A DNA stretch of 64,000 nucleotides from Marinobacter sp. es.042 (GTDB lineage: Bacteria; Pseudomonadota; Gammaproteobacteria; Pseudomonadales; Oleiphilaceae): positions 3,658,001-3,722,000 of the forward strand of contig NZ_LT897781.1 in assembly GCF_900188315.1 (NCBI RefSeq). The letters run 5' to 3'. The notes under the pieces were generated by a model. That model ran no database searches. It was not told where the DNA came from and saw only the letters and a list, made by a program, of their open reading frames with translations. Positions 23,662 to 32,880 of this stretch are shown piece by piece. The stretch's first letter is position 1. Each line of letters begins with the position of its first letter. The position numbers and the translations under genes are program-made.

Positions 23662-25533
23662 TTGTCGATTATCAAGAAGATCATGGAATCAGGGGCTGCC
23701 GCTGTTTTTGCCGCAACTTGCCTGTCAGCGCCCCTTTTTGCCCAGGCCAAGGGCGATAGCGCGGTCGATGCGATCAGAAAAGCGATCGAAACGAATCCCG
23801 AGGTTCGCGCGAGCTGGCATCAGTTTCTGGTTGCGGGTCATGAAACAAAGACCGCCTATGGCGGCTACAAGCCATCGCTGGATGCCAGCGCCCGTTATGG
23901 CCTGGAGAATCGAAACTACGGGCCAGTGGACGAATACGATGGTTATGATGGTCAAGTGACTCTGACCCAAATGTTGTATGACGGATTTCAGACCCAGAGC
24001 AGCGTCCAGCGGTTTGAGGAGCGGCAGCTGGTCAGTTACTTCGATCTGCTGGGGCAGATTGAAGAGACCTCGCTGGAGGCGCTTCGGTCCTATCTGGATG
24101 TTGCTCGTCAGAGGGAACTCGTGGCTTTGGCGCGAGACAATCTCCAAACCCATCAGGATGTCTATGATCAGGTAAGTGAAAGTGCCGAAGCCGGAGTGGC
24201 GCGGGCGGCTGACCTTGAACAGGTTAGTGGTCGCCTGTCTCTGGCCGAAGCGAACCTGTTCACGGTCGCCAGCAATCTCCATGATGTCCAGGCACGTTAT
24301 CTACGGATTATAGGCGAGAAGCCGCCAACTGAACTTGAAGAAGTTCAGTTGGCGGCTGATCTGGTCCCGCCATCAGTGACCGATGCCCTGTCTATCGCCT
24401 ATGAGGGCAATCCAAGCTTCAGGGCCGCGCATCGTGAAATCAAGGCTGCAGAGGCAAGCGTTGAAGAGAACCGTTCCGGATTCCACCCGAAGGTGGATCT
24501 GGTAGCCAGCTACGGTCACCGTTCCTACGATGATCTGGGCTTTGATAACTCAGAGACTGACGGTCGGATTGGCATCGAGCTGAACGTCAACCTGTATCGG
24601 GGCGGGTCTGACCGGGCGCGGGTTCGCGGTGCCTATGAACAGGTAAATGTTGCCAAGGACCTTCGTGATAAAGCATGTGTGGATATCCGACAGGAAATAC
24701 AGATTGCCTTCAACGACGTTCGCAATCTGGAGAATCAGATCCCCATTCTGAATAATCACCGGCTTTCCTCAGCTCGGGTAAGAACGGCCTATAAGGATCA
24801 ATTCGATATCGGTGAACGTACCCTTCTGGACGTTCTGGATGCGGAAAATGAGTACTTTGACGCTAGCCGGGCTTATGCCAATGCAGTCTATGACCGAAAG
24901 CTGGCTGTTGCCCGGGTGCAAGCCGGAATGGGTCACCTGGTGTCGTCACTGGGGTTGGTACGAGATGGTCTGCCTTCAATGGAAGAGCTGGGAGTTAGCC
25001 CTCTCGAAATTACGGACAGTGTCTGTCCTGCGGTAGCCCTGGATGACTCCGTTAACCTGCTGCTCGATTCCGACAAAGACGGAGTCAAGAATTATAAAGA
25101 TCGGTGTCCGGGTACGGCTCCGGGAGCGCGTGTTGATGTAAAGGGGTGCGAGGTTGCAAGCGAACTCGAAGTGGTTAAGACTGCCGTTATTGAATTTGCC
25201 AATGACTCCGCCAGAATTGAGCCGACCAGTCAGGAATACCTGGATGATATTGGCCGTTTCCTGACCCAGAACCCTGAAGCGCAGGTCGAGATTGTCGGAC
25301 ATGCGTCCAGGACAGGCGCGCCTGCCTACAATCAGGCGTTGTCGCTCAGACGTGCAGAAGCGGTAGCCCAGGTTCTGGCTGATCGTTACGGTATCGACCG
25401 CCAGCGTTTGACCACCGAGGGGCAGGGGTTCTATCAGCCAAGGTTCTCACTGGGATCCGCTGCAGCCTTGAACGCCAATCGCAGGGCAGACGTCCGAGTA
25501 TTGGCCTCTGGCTCTTCTTCACAACTGAAGTGA
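23662..25533 (+). CDS. lapE: TolC-like outer-membrane channel fused to an OmpA domain (LapE-type)
   Basis: 623 residues from the TTG at 23662, chosen because a perfect GGAGG lies 8 bases upstream and a Sec signal follows directly (SIIKKIMESGAAAVFAATCLSAPLFAQA). Residues about 30-430 are a TolC/AggA-type outer-membrane efflux protein (AIRKAIETNPEVRASWHQFL, IGIELNVNLYRGG, RTLLDVLDAENEYFDASRAY). A thrombospondin-type-3-like calcium loop, DSDKDGVKNYKDRCPG, sits near 469. An OmpA-like peptidoglycan-binding domain occupies about 509-620 (VEIVGHASRTGAPAYNQALSLRRAEAV). It forms the outer-membrane exit of the adhesin secretion system. In some relatives the OmpA-like part is a separate gene; here it is fused. 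Confidence 0.9.
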   Translation: MSIIKKIMESGAAAVFAATCLSAPLFAQAKGDSAVDAIRKAIETNPEVRASWHQFLVAGHETKTAYGGYKPSLDASARYGLENRNYGPVDEYDGYDGQVTLTQMLYDGFQTQSSVQRFEERQLVSYFDLLGQIEETSLEALRSYLDVARQRELVALARDNLQTHQDVYDQVSESAEAGVARAADLEQVSGRLSLAEANLFTVASNLHDVQARYLRIIGEKPPTELEEVQLAADLVPPSVTDALSIAYEGNPSFRAAHREIKAAEASVEENRSGFHPKVDLVASYGHRSYDDLGFDNSETDGRIGIELNVNLYRGGSDRARVRGAYEQVNVAKDLRDKACVDIRQEIQIAFNDVRNLENQIPILNNHRLSSARVRTAYKDQFDIGERTLLDVLDAENEYFDASRAYANAVYDRKLAVARVQAGMGHLVSSLGLVRDGLPSMEELGVSPLEITDSVCPAVALDDSVNLLLDSDKDGVKNYKDRCPGTAPGARVDVKGCEVASELEVVKTAVIEFANDSARIEPTSQEYLDDIGRFLTQNPEAQVEIVGHASRTGAPAYNQALSLRRAEAVAQVLADRYGIDRQRLTTEGQGFYQPRFSLGSAAALNANRRADVRVLASGSSSQLK

Positions 25534-25558
25534 AGCGAGGAAAACTATAGGTAATTGA

Positions 25559-27694
25559 GTGGAAGAACCAGGACAAGGCTATCAAAGTGACCGTTTGCTG
25601 ACGTGTCTTCAGATCCTCTGCAAATTCCATGGGCGTCAGGCGTCGGCAGAGAGTATTGCGTTCGGGCTTCCGCTGGAGGCGGGCCAACTGACGCCCTCGA
25701 CGTTCGGGCGAGCGGCCCACAGGTTGGGGTTTACCAGCCAGATTGAGAAACAGCCGCTCGATGCAGTCAATTTGGCACTTCTGCCTGCCGTGTTGCTCCT
25801 TGATGATGACCGAGCCTGCGTCCTTCATTCCCTCAATAAAGAACGGGGCACCGCCTCCGTCGTTTTTCCTGAACTCCCCGAATCCGAAACAGAAGTTTCC
25901 ATGTCGGAATTAGCAGCGGCTCATTCTGGCATGGTTTTGTATTGTCGCCCGAAGTTCCGCTTTGATCGTCGTGCGATCCAGACCCGGGCGGCCCAGGGTG
26001 GACACTGGTTCTGGAGCGTTATCGCCGAAAACAAAAAACTTTATCGGGACATCTGCATCGCAGCGCTAATGATTAACATTTTTGCTGTGGCGATGCCGCT
26101 ATTCGTCATGAACGTTTATGACCGGGTTGTCCCGAACCATGCAACCCATACCCTTTGGGTGCTGGCTATAGGTCTTTTGATCGCCCTTTGCGCGGATCTT
26201 GTGCTTCGCCTGATGAGGGGGTGGTTCATCGATCTGGCGGCGAGTCGGGCCGATGCAAAGTTGTCCGCATCCATCATGGAGCGGGTGCTAGGGTTGAGCC
26301 TGGCGCATCGGCCACAGTCTGCCGGCGCGTTTGCCGCGAATGTGCAGTCGTTTGAATCCATCCGCTCATTCGTCAGTTCCATGACCGTGGTTGGGCTGGT
26401 GGATCTGCCTTTTGTGCTTCTTTTTTTACTGGTAATCATGCTGATTAGCTGGCCTCTGGGTATTCCCGTGGCTGTCGGCGCTATTGGATTGATCATCTAT
26501 GCCTCAATCGCCCAGCGACGTTTGAGGGATTTGTCTGAGGAGAGCATGTCTGCCGGTTCCCAGCGAAACGCCACGCTGGTGGAGGGCTTGTCGAATCTGG
26601 AATCGGTCAAGAGCTTGGGTGTTGAAAGCAGGATTCAGGCGACCTACGAGCGTACCTCGTTGTACATCAGTAATATCAGTGCCCGCCTGAAGTTTATCTC
26701 CGCAACAATTCAGAGCGGCGCCCAGTGGGTGCAGCATCTGGTCGCTGTGGCGATCATCATTCTCGGCGTCTATCTGATCATTGAGGGGGAGCTGACACAG
26801 GGTGGGCTGATCGCCGCTTACCTGCTCTCTTCCCGGGCGATGGCTCCGGTGAGCCAGGCGGCGGGTCTACTGGCACAGTATCATTATGCGGCCACCGCCC
26901 TGAGAACCCTGGATGAGATCATGGCGCTGCCGCAGGAACGGTCGTTGGATAAAAACTGGGTTTCCCGACCGGTGCTCAGCGGGAAAGTAGAGTTCAGGGA
27001 CGTTCAGTTCCAGTATCCCGAATCGGGTCAGCTAGCACTGACAGGCGTGTCACTCAACCTGAAGGCGGGCGAGCGAGTCGCCATTCTGGGCAAGAATGGT
27101 TCGGGAAAGAGCACGATTCAGCGTCTGTTGCTGGGACTCCACTATCCTGCCTCTGGCACCATATCTCTCGATAATGTCGACCTGAGACAGCTGGATCCCG
27201 CAGAGCTTCGACGGAATATCGGCTACGTGCCACAGGACGTTGAGCTATTCTATGGCAGTCTTCGGGACAATATCATACTGTCCCGACCTGTCTCGGACGA
27301 GGAGCTGTTGCGGGTTACTGAGCTGAGCGGGTTGAAACCCTTCGTTGACGCGCAGCCAGACGGCTTTGATCTGCAGATAGGTGAACGGGGACAACGATTG
27401 TCTGGTGGCCAGCGACAGGCTCTGGCCATTGCCCGGGCTATGGTGGGCGATCCGCCAATATTGTTGCTTGATGAGCCTACCGGTTCTCTTGACCACTCCA
27501 GCGAAGAGCATTTCAAGCGGAGTCTGGCTCGGGCCTCGGCCGGCAAGACTTTGGTTATGGTGACCCACCGAACCTCTTTGCTGGAGCTGGCAAATCGCAT
27601 CATCGTTCTTGATGGCGGACGTATCGTGGCGGACGGTCCCAAAGAAACCGTCGTGGAAGCGCTCCGACAGGGTAAAATCCGGGGGGCGTCATGA
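25559..27694 (+). CDS. lapB: Type I secretion ABC transporter with C39-like domain (LapB-type)
   Basis: 711 residues starting at GTG 25559. Residues 1-135 are a C39-like domain without the catalytic cysteine arrangement (SDRLLTCLQILCKFHGRQ), the form that docks RTX substrates instead of cutting leaders. About 150-430 is the exporter membrane domain. The ATPase domain follows with Walker A ILGKNGSGKST (about 508-518), signature LSGGQRQALAIARA (about 613) and Walker B ILLLDEPTGSLD (about 634). It powers export of the adhesin through the inner membrane. It lies 25 bases after lapE and overlaps lapC by 4 bases. Confidence 0.95.
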   Translation: MEEPGQGYQSDRLLTCLQILCKFHGRQASAESIAFGLPLEAGQLTPSTFGRAAHRLGFTSQIEKQPLDAVNLALLPAVLLLDDDRACVLHSLNKERGTASVVFPELPESETEVSMSELAAAHSGMVLYCRPKFRFDRRAIQTRAAQGGHWFWSVIAENKKLYRDICIAALMINIFAVAMPLFVMNVYDRVVPNHATHTLWVLAIGLLIALCADLVLRLMRGWFIDLAASRADAKLSASIMERVLGLSLAHRPQSAGAFAANVQSFESIRSFVSSMTVVGLVDLPFVLLFLLVIMLISWPLGIPVAVGAIGLIIYASIAQRRLRDLSEESMSAGSQRNATLVEGLSNLESVKSLGVESRIQATYERTSLYISNISARLKFISATIQSGAQWVQHLVAVAIIILGVYLIIEGELTQGGLIAAYLLSSRAMAPVSQAAGLLAQYHYAATALRTLDEIMALPQERSLDKNWVSRPVLSGKVEFRDVQFQYPESGQLALTGVSLNLKAGERVAILGKNGSGKSTIQRLLLGLHYPASGTISLDNVDLRQLDPAELRRNIGYVPQDVELFYGSLRDNIILSRPVSDEELLRVTELSGLKPFVDAQPDGFDLQIGERGQRLSGGQRQALAIARAMVGDPPILLLDEPTGSLDHSSEEHFKRSLARASAGKTLVMVTHRTSLLELANRIIVLDGGRIVADGPKETVVEALRQGKIRGAS

Positions 27695-29118
27695 GTGAGT
27701 CGAAAGACCGGTCGTCTCTGGCGGAAAAGGGCTTCCATGGCATTGGGCGTGGTTCTGATAGGGTCGGACAACGCACTGAACGTTGGTTTGATCGTCTGAT
27801 GGGGCGATGGCTTAAGATTCCTGATGGACGCGGCTGGGAAGTCGACAGCGAGTGGGCGAGGGTTCAGCAGGAGCCCATCCGCCCCCGGGCTTTGTTGTGG
27901 ACGATCTTCCTGGCGTTCGTTGCTTTGCTGGTATGGGCAGGTTTTGCGACGATTGATGAAGTGGCTCGTGGCGATGGGAAGGTTATTCCCTCCAGCCAGT
28001 TGCAGGTTGTCCAGTCTCTGGATGGCGGAGTAGTTGAAATGCTCTCGGTACAAGAGGGCGAGCTGGTAAAAAAAGGTCAGCTTCTTGTTAGTGTCGAGTC
28101 AACCCGGTTTGACTCTGATTATGCCGAGCAGATGGCCCGGGAATTATCGCTGTTGGCCGATACTTTCCGGTTACGGGCGCTGGTTGAGGATACGGAGATT
28201 TCCTTCCCGAGTGACTTTCAGGAAAGGGCGCCTCAGCTGATTGCGGTGCAGAAGTCGTTGTTCGAGAACAGTCGACGGGAATTGCAGGAACAGCAAGCGA
28301 TCTATCAACAACAGCTCGAGCAACGGCAAGCGGATCTGCAGGAGGCGCTATCGGCCCGTCAGCAGTACCGGGAAGTGCTTGGGCTTGCCTCCAGAGAACT
28401 TGAGTTGAAGCGCCCATTGCTGGCTTCAGGTGCAGTCTCTGAAGTAGATCTGATCAAGCTTGAAAGGGAGATTTCCAACGCGCGGGGAGAAGCCGCCCAG
28501 GCGGAGTCTGCGATCAATCGTTCCCGGGCAGCCATTGCCGAGGCAGAATCAAAAATTCGAGAGACTGGCCTGGTAATGACTAACCGCTGGCGCCAGCAAC
28601 TTTCTGAAGCCATCAGCGAATTGGCTGCATCCCGAGAGATGCTGGAAGGGCTGCAGGATCGAGTGAGCAAAACCAGGATCGTCGCCCCGGTCGATGGAAC
28701 CGTACAGCGGCTGTTTGTGAAAACAGTGGGTGGGGTCGTAGCGCCGGGGCAGGACGTTGTTGAGATTGTCCCTCTGAATGATGAACTGCTTGTGGAGGCT
28801 CGGGTATCCCCGAAGGACATTGCTTTCATCCGAAGGGGGCAAGGTGCAATTATAAAGTTTAGCGCCTACGATTTTGCGGTTTTTGGCGGGCTAAAAGCGA
28901 CCGTCGAGCATATCAGTGCAGATACCATTACCGATGAAAAAGACAACACCTATTACCTGACTCGTCTGCGCACTGAGACTCAGAGCTTTTCCGAGCAACT
29001 GGCCATCATTCCCGGTATGACGGTGCAAGTGGATATACTGACGGGTGAAAAAACGATACTGGAATATTTGCTAAAGCCGGTATTGCGAGCCACCTCTCAG
29101 GCATTGAGCGAGCGATGA
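27691..29118 (+). CDS. lapC: HlyD family membrane fusion protein of type I secretion (LapC-type)
   Basis: 475 residues. A short cytoplasmic N-terminus precedes one transmembrane helix (ALLWTIFLAFVALLVWAGFATIDEVARG, about 66-93). A lipoyl/barrel half follows (VVQSLDGGVVEMLSVQEGELVKKGQ), a long coiled coil at about 170-320, and the returning half with the family signature ending TRLRTETQSF...IPGMTVQVDILTGEKTILEYLLKPV. It links the ABC transporter to the outer-membrane channel. 4-base overlaps at both ends show tight translational coupling. Confidence 0.95.
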   Translation: MSESKDRSSLAEKGFHGIGRGSDRVGQRTERWFDRLMGRWLKIPDGRGWEVDSEWARVQQEPIRPRALLWTIFLAFVALLVWAGFATIDEVARGDGKVIPSSQLQVVQSLDGGVVEMLSVQEGELVKKGQLLVSVESTRFDSDYAEQMARELSLLADTFRLRALVEDTEISFPSDFQERAPQLIAVQKSLFENSRRELQEQQAIYQQQLEQRQADLQEALSARQQYREVLGLASRELELKRPLLASGAVSEVDLIKLEREISNARGEAAQAESAINRSRAAIAEAESKIRETGLVMTNRWRQQLSEAISELAASREMLEGLQDRVSKTRIVAPVDGTVQRLFVKTVGGVVAPGQDVVEIVPLNDELLVEARVSPKDIAFIRRGQGAIIKFSAYDFAVFGGLKATVEHISADTITDEKDNTYYLTRLRTETQSFSEQLAIIPGMTVQVDILTGEKTILEYLLKPVLRATSQALSER

Positions 29119-29762
29119 CGACCGACCACTCTATTCTTGTCTACGGCCCGGCGTTTCGGCCGCTGGACCACTGGGAGCGTGTGCTGCCCGGCGTCGGGCT
29201 GGTTGAGGCCGGAGGCGATCTGCAGCGCATTGCTCCACCAGCCTTGCTCTGGGTATGCAGTGATGTACCCGAGTGGAAGACTCTCGTTCGCAATTGGTCG
29301 GATAGGGGCGGAAAGGTAGCCGTATTAACGCGACAGCCTGAACCTGAAGAAATGAATCGGGTGCTGGCCTGCGGCGCCCGTGCCTATCTTCCTGCGCTGT
29401 CCAACGAGCGCGTGTTTCAACAGGTTGCTGAAACGGTTCGGGCAGGTGGTCTCTGGTTTCCGGAACAGCTGCTGGCGTCTCTGCTCAAGACCGTCGCCAG
29501 TGCGCTGGAAAGTGCTCCTCTGCCGTCATCGCCGGCTGACCTAAGCGCTCTTACCGCGCGTGAGCATCAGGTGGCTCTCCTGGCCGCGAAAGGATCGAGT
29601 AACCGGAATATCGCTACGAAACTTGGCATCACCGAGCGTACGGTGAAAGAACACATGGGCTCGATATTCAAGAAACTGGCTGTCCGGGACCGGATGCAAC
29701 TGATGTTGCTCGTTACCGGTCAACAGAATACGGGGGCGGGCGGTGATGTACGTCAGGCGTAA
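29115..29762 (+). CDS. LuxR family regulator with degenerate receiver-like domain
   Basis: 215 residues. The C-terminal HTH (about 142-205, LTAREHQVALLAAKGSSNRNIATKLGITERTVKEHMGSIFKKL) is a NarL/LuxR-type DNA-binding domain. The first 125 residues resemble a response-regulator receiver in length and in the late ACGARAYLPALSNERVFQQVAETVRAGG stretch, but the usual acidic pocket and phospho-Asp strand (VLLDLxMP) read LLWVCSDVPEW, so normal phosphorylation is doubtful. Its place within the secretion operon (4-base overlap with lapC, 20-base overlap with the next gene) suggests it controls this locus. No kinase is nearby. Confidence 0.85.
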   Translation: MTTDHSILVYGPAFRPLDHWERVLPGVGLVEAGGDLQRIAPPALLWVCSDVPEWKTLVRNWSDRGGKVAVLTRQPEPEEMNRVLACGARAYLPALSNERVFQQVAETVRAGGLWFPEQLLASLLKTVASALESAPLPSSPADLSALTAREHQVALLAAKGSSNRNIATKLGITERTVKEHMGSIFKKLAVRDRMQLMLLVTGQQNTGAGGDVRQA

Positions 29763-30084
29763 CGATAACGGTGACATAGTCGCTGCGAGTCAAGAGCCGT
29801 TGAGTGGCTTCACAGAAATTGCACACGATGCGCCTGAGCTGCAGGACTTTCTCTGTTCGCAACTGAATGTGACGGAAGGCCACCGTTTCCGGGAATCCGA
29901 CTCATCGCTGATCCGGGTCATCGAGGATTTGGTGGACCTGCTGGCATTCAAAGGCATCATCCGCTTCACGGACTTGCCACCAGAGGCCCAGAACAAGCTG
30001 ATGGAACGGAAGTCCATGCGTGGCCAGGATGACCATCTGAACCTCATTGATAACGTCGGCGACGACCTTTTTGACTTTGATTAG
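29743..30084 (+). CDS. Small conserved protein of unknown function at the end of the secretion operon
   Basis: 113 residues, acidic, no signal peptide or membrane segment. It begins MMYVRRNDNGDIVAASQEPLSGF and ends DNVGDDLFDFD. The central LIRVIEDLVDLLAFKGIIRFTDLPPEAQNKLMERKSMR looks helical. It overlaps luxR by 20 bases and its stop overlaps the convergent lapD stop by 4 bases. I recall similar short proteins annotated without basis as 'tryptophan synthase beta subunit-like' in relatives; nothing here supports that name. Its position suggests a link to adhesin secretion or control. Confidence 0.75.
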   Translation: MMYVRRNDNGDIVAASQEPLSGFTEIAHDAPELQDFLCSQLNVTEGHRFRESDSSLIRVIEDLVDLLAFKGIIRFTDLPPEAQNKLMERKSMRGQDDHLNLIDNVGDDLFDFD

Positions 30085-31982
30085 TCGCTGGTTTTCACGC
30101 CAGGCCCAGTGACGCCGTCGACACCCACATCCCAGGCCGACTGGACACACTCTTCAGAGCGGGCTCCGGCCAGGTAAACCTTGAGTCCGATCGAGTGCGC
30201 CAGTGCCGTTAGCCGCTGGAGGTATTGCTGTGTGGCTGGGTCGGACGCCAGGCGTTGGGCGTAAACGGGGTCCGTTTTGATGTAATCCAGCCCAAGCTCA
30301 TGCACCCGGGAAATACGCTCCAGGTTCTGGCCAATTCCGCTGACTCCCACTTCACATCCTCGTGCCTGGGCTTCGTGAACGAATGTACCCAGTGCCAGCT
30401 CTCCGATGGCCAGTGTTGATTCGGGAAGCTCCAGGCGGAAAGCCTGGGACGGATGTGAGCGATGTTCGAGCAGCTTCAGAATATGATGTCGGGCCTGATC
30501 GTTCAGCAGACTTTCCCTTGAAATATGAATCACGATGGGAGTGTTGCCTGGCTGGGTTGTTGACTGGGTGAGGTGCTTCACCATCGCTATGTCCACGTCA
30601 GGCAGCAAACCAAGCCTTCGGCCCCAGGGGAGAAAATACCCGGCAGCGCGCCAGTTCCCATTTAACTGCAGGCGGACCTTGGCTTCCTGGTGCAAGGGCT
30701 TGCCATCGCGACCAATCAGAGGGTGTAGAAGGGCTTTCAGCGCATTCTTTTGCAGGGCCGAGTCAATTGCCTCCCGCCACTCTGTTGCATTCTTGAAGGG
30801 AATATCCTCAAGGTCTTCTTCATCGATCACAACCCGTTCCTGAGTTTGCTCCGCCTGGGCGAGGAGGTGATCCACTTTCATGAGAACTCCGGCGTGCGAG
30901 CTGCCGGGCTGGAAAGTGCAAATGGAAAGGTTGGGTGCCTGACCGGCCGGCCCTGTTACCCGGCGAGACAGTGTTTCACTGAGCAAACCGGCGTCGTGGA
31001 ACTCGGTCAGCAGGACCCCGAAGTCTGAGCCATTCAGGCGCCCTATGAAAGCCTCAGCGGCGAGGTGCTCATCATCGTCAATGGCTTCGGATATCTCCTG
31101 GCAAAATCGCCTGAGCTCGTGGTTCACGACTTCTCTGCCATGTTCTGCATTGAGCTCTGCGAGATTCTGAATTCGAAGCAGAGCAATGGTATGCCGCGCG
31201 TCCGTGTCGGGGTCGTCGATCAGGCTGTCCAGTTTGCTGATGAAAAATTCCCGATTTCCAACGTCAGTCACTGGGTCATGTAGGGCCTTCTGTCGCATGT
31301 CGGCCAGTGCCCGGGCTTCGGTTTCCAGAATGTGTTCGACGCGACGGGATAGCTTGTTCATCGCCCTTACCACTCGTTGAAACTCTGTGGTGCGGGGTTC
31401 ACTGGAAACGATGAAACGTTTTTCTCCAATCGCCTCTGCCTGCTGAACAACTTCGTTCAGAGGCCGACTGATCCGTCGGACAAGCCAGCTTCCTGCCAGT
31501 CCGGCTGCCAACGCTACCAGGGCAAGCCACAGTAAAAGCCGTTGCGCCGTCACCCAGAGTGATGTCTGTGCGTAGGTCGTGTCGCTTTCGATCGACAATG
31601 TGCCAAAGTTCACCCATCCGTCAGATACGGTGGCCACGCCGGCCGGGACCTCAAGGGGGAAAATAGCTCGAAACCACCCCGGAGCCTGGTGCTCCATGGT
31701 GTCTGACTGAAGATCGAGCGAGGTTCCGCCGGGCATGGTGAGGCGAATGCGCTGGTAATGTCCGGTCGCAAACTGGGCATCCAGGAAAGACCGCAACAGA
31801 GCGGTCTCCTTTTCTGTGTGTGAAAGGGTGATCGCCAGCGAATTCGCACTGTCGATGTTCTTGAGGGCAAGTTGCTCCTCGTAATAGGCCTGGGCCGAGA
31901 TCAGGCTTGCGGCAAGGCTGGCAACAAACGCCGTTAATATCAGGAAGCTGGTAGCCAGCCACAACTGTTTAACGAGGGACAT
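30081..31982 (-). CDS. lapD: LapD-like c-di-GMP receptor with degenerate GGDEF and EAL domains
   Basis: 633 residues. A first membrane helix (LWLATSFLILTAFVASLAASL) is followed by a periplasmic LapD/MoxY-type sensor to about 150, a second membrane helix (LLLWLALVALAAGLAGSWLV), a HAMP segment, then a GGDEF-like domain whose motif reads NGSDF and an EAL-like domain reading EAKVR, with other catalytic signatures eroded. Neither enzyme activity is expected. By family, high c-di-GMP bound to the EAL-like domain switches the periplasmic part to sequester LapG, keeping the adhesin uncut. Its start overlaps the end of lapG by 14 bases, so the effector and protease are co-transcribed. Confidence 0.93.
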   Translation of the reverse strand: MSLVKQLWLATSFLILTAFVASLAASLISAQAYYEEQLALKNIDSANSLAITLSHTEKETALLRSFLDAQFATGHYQRIRLTMPGGTSLDLQSDTMEHQAPGWFRAIFPLEVPAGVATVSDGWVNFGTLSIESDTTYAQTSLWVTAQRLLLWLALVALAAGLAGSWLVRRISRPLNEVVQQAEAIGEKRFIVSSEPRTTEFQRVVRAMNKLSRRVEHILETEARALADMRQKALHDPVTDVGNREFFISKLDSLIDDPDTDARHTIALLRIQNLAELNAEHGREVVNHELRRFCQEISEAIDDDEHLAAEAFIGRLNGSDFGVLLTEFHDAGLLSETLSRRVTGPAGQAPNLSICTFQPGSSHAGVLMKVDHLLAQAEQTQERVVIDEEDLEDIPFKNATEWREAIDSALQKNALKALLHPLIGRDGKPLHQEAKVRLQLNGNWRAAGYFLPWGRRLGLLPDVDIAMVKHLTQSTTQPGNTPIVIHISRESLLNDQARHHILKLLEHRSHPSQAFRLELPESTLAIGELALGTFVHEAQARGCEVGVSGIGQNLERISRVHELGLDYIKTDPVYAQRLASDPATQQYLQRLTALAHSIGLKVYLAGARSEECVQSAWDVGVDGVTGPGVKTSD

Positions 31983-32706
31983 TAAAGGTCACTCCTTCGC
32001 TTCTCATTCGGTCAAGCACATTACGCCAGGGGGAAAGTCGGGCGGTGGAGCTTCCTGCTGAAGCGCCGGAGCCTCCTGCCCAAAGCTCGCTACTGTTAAA
32101 ACTGAACACCGGCGTCAGGTCAGTCCGTTCGCTGGCGGGAAGAATGTCTTCTATGAGGCTGTCCAGCAAAATAGGTTCAGCTCCGGGTTCAGGATAATAG
32201 CCCAGAACCATATGAGGTCGGGTAACCGGGCTGGCGGGACCTCCAATGCGCGCACGAACGTATATGAGCCTAAGCTTGTCATCGCTGATGCCTGCGCTCA
32301 AAAGGCTTATGTACTGGATGATGACGAAATCCTCGCAGTCACCCCGGCCTTGTGCCAGGGTTTCAAGCGGTGACGCCCAGTAATCTTCTCGCCCCCAGAG
32401 CGCGCTATCTAGCTGATAATTTAAAACATCATGAACAAATGCGTTGATCTGTCGAAGCTTTTCATCAGTGTTAAGCGAGCTTGCCCGTTGCAGCAAGGAT
32501 TGCCACTGGTCGAGAATGGTGTTGTCAGCACCGAACCCATAACGATCCCATTGGTTGCGGCTTTGTTCAAAATCGATAGCAGTAAAAACAGGTTGCTCTT
32601 GAGTTTGCCGCGAGGACAATCCTGGCAAACTAAAAAGCATTACGCCCAGCATGATCGCAGTTCGTAACCATTTCCTATATCTCAGGAGGTTGATACCGAC
32701 GCCCAT
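31969..32706 (-). CDS. lapG: LapG-like periplasmic transglutaminase-type cysteine protease
   Basis: 245 residues with an N-terminal signal or anchor (WLRTAIMLGVMLFSLPGL). The catalytic triad of the bacterial transglutaminase-like cysteine proteases is visible: Cys124 in QGRGDCEDF, His165 in RPHMVLGYY and Asp182 in LLDSLIED. By family it cuts LapA-type adhesins at a diaminoacid AAG site in the periplasm, releasing them from the surface when c-di-GMP falls. The matching PAAG site is present in the neighbouring adhesin. The start at 32706 has only a weak ribosome site (AAGTGAG). Confidence 0.93.
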   Translation of the reverse strand: MGVGINLLRYRKWLRTAIMLGVMLFSLPGLSSRQTQEQPVFTAIDFEQSRNQWDRYGFGADNTILDQWQSLLQRASSLNTDEKLRQINAFVHDVLNYQLDSALWGREDYWASPLETLAQGRGDCEDFVIIQYISLLSAGISDDKLRLIYVRARIGGPASPVTRPHMVLGYYPEPGAEPILLDSLIEDILPASERTDLTPVFSFNSSELWAGGSGASAGSSTARLSPWRNVLDRMRSEGVTFNVPR

Positions 32707-32875
32707 CGACGCTCACTTGATACGTTTCATTTGGCTGCAGCCCGGGCTCGGGTGCAGAAAATGCAGTCTGTTCCAACCACACCGAATTGTCAGTTGTGGG
32801 TGTGTAACCGAAACTGTGGTGCGGAACTGGCCGGTATTCCTTCTGAACACTTCGAGAGCTTTGTCTCGTTTGCAT
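32675..32875 (-). CDS. Possible small protein upstream of lapG (doubtful)
   Basis: A 66-residue open frame begins with ATG 5 bases after the CBS gene stop and overlaps the lapG start by 32 bases. The sequence (SVWLEQTAFSAPEPGLQPNETYQVSVDGRRYQPPEI at the C-terminus) looks protein-like and hydrophilic, with no signal peptide. No Shine-Dalgarno sequence precedes it and I recognise no family. It could be a coupled short gene or chance. If it is not a gene, this stretch is the promoter/leader of lapGD. Confidence 0.3.
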   Translation of the reverse strand: MQTRQSSRSVQKEYRPVPHHSFGYTPTTDNSVWLEQTAFSAPEPGLQPNETYQVSVDGRRYQPPEI

Positions 32876-32880
32876 GAATG

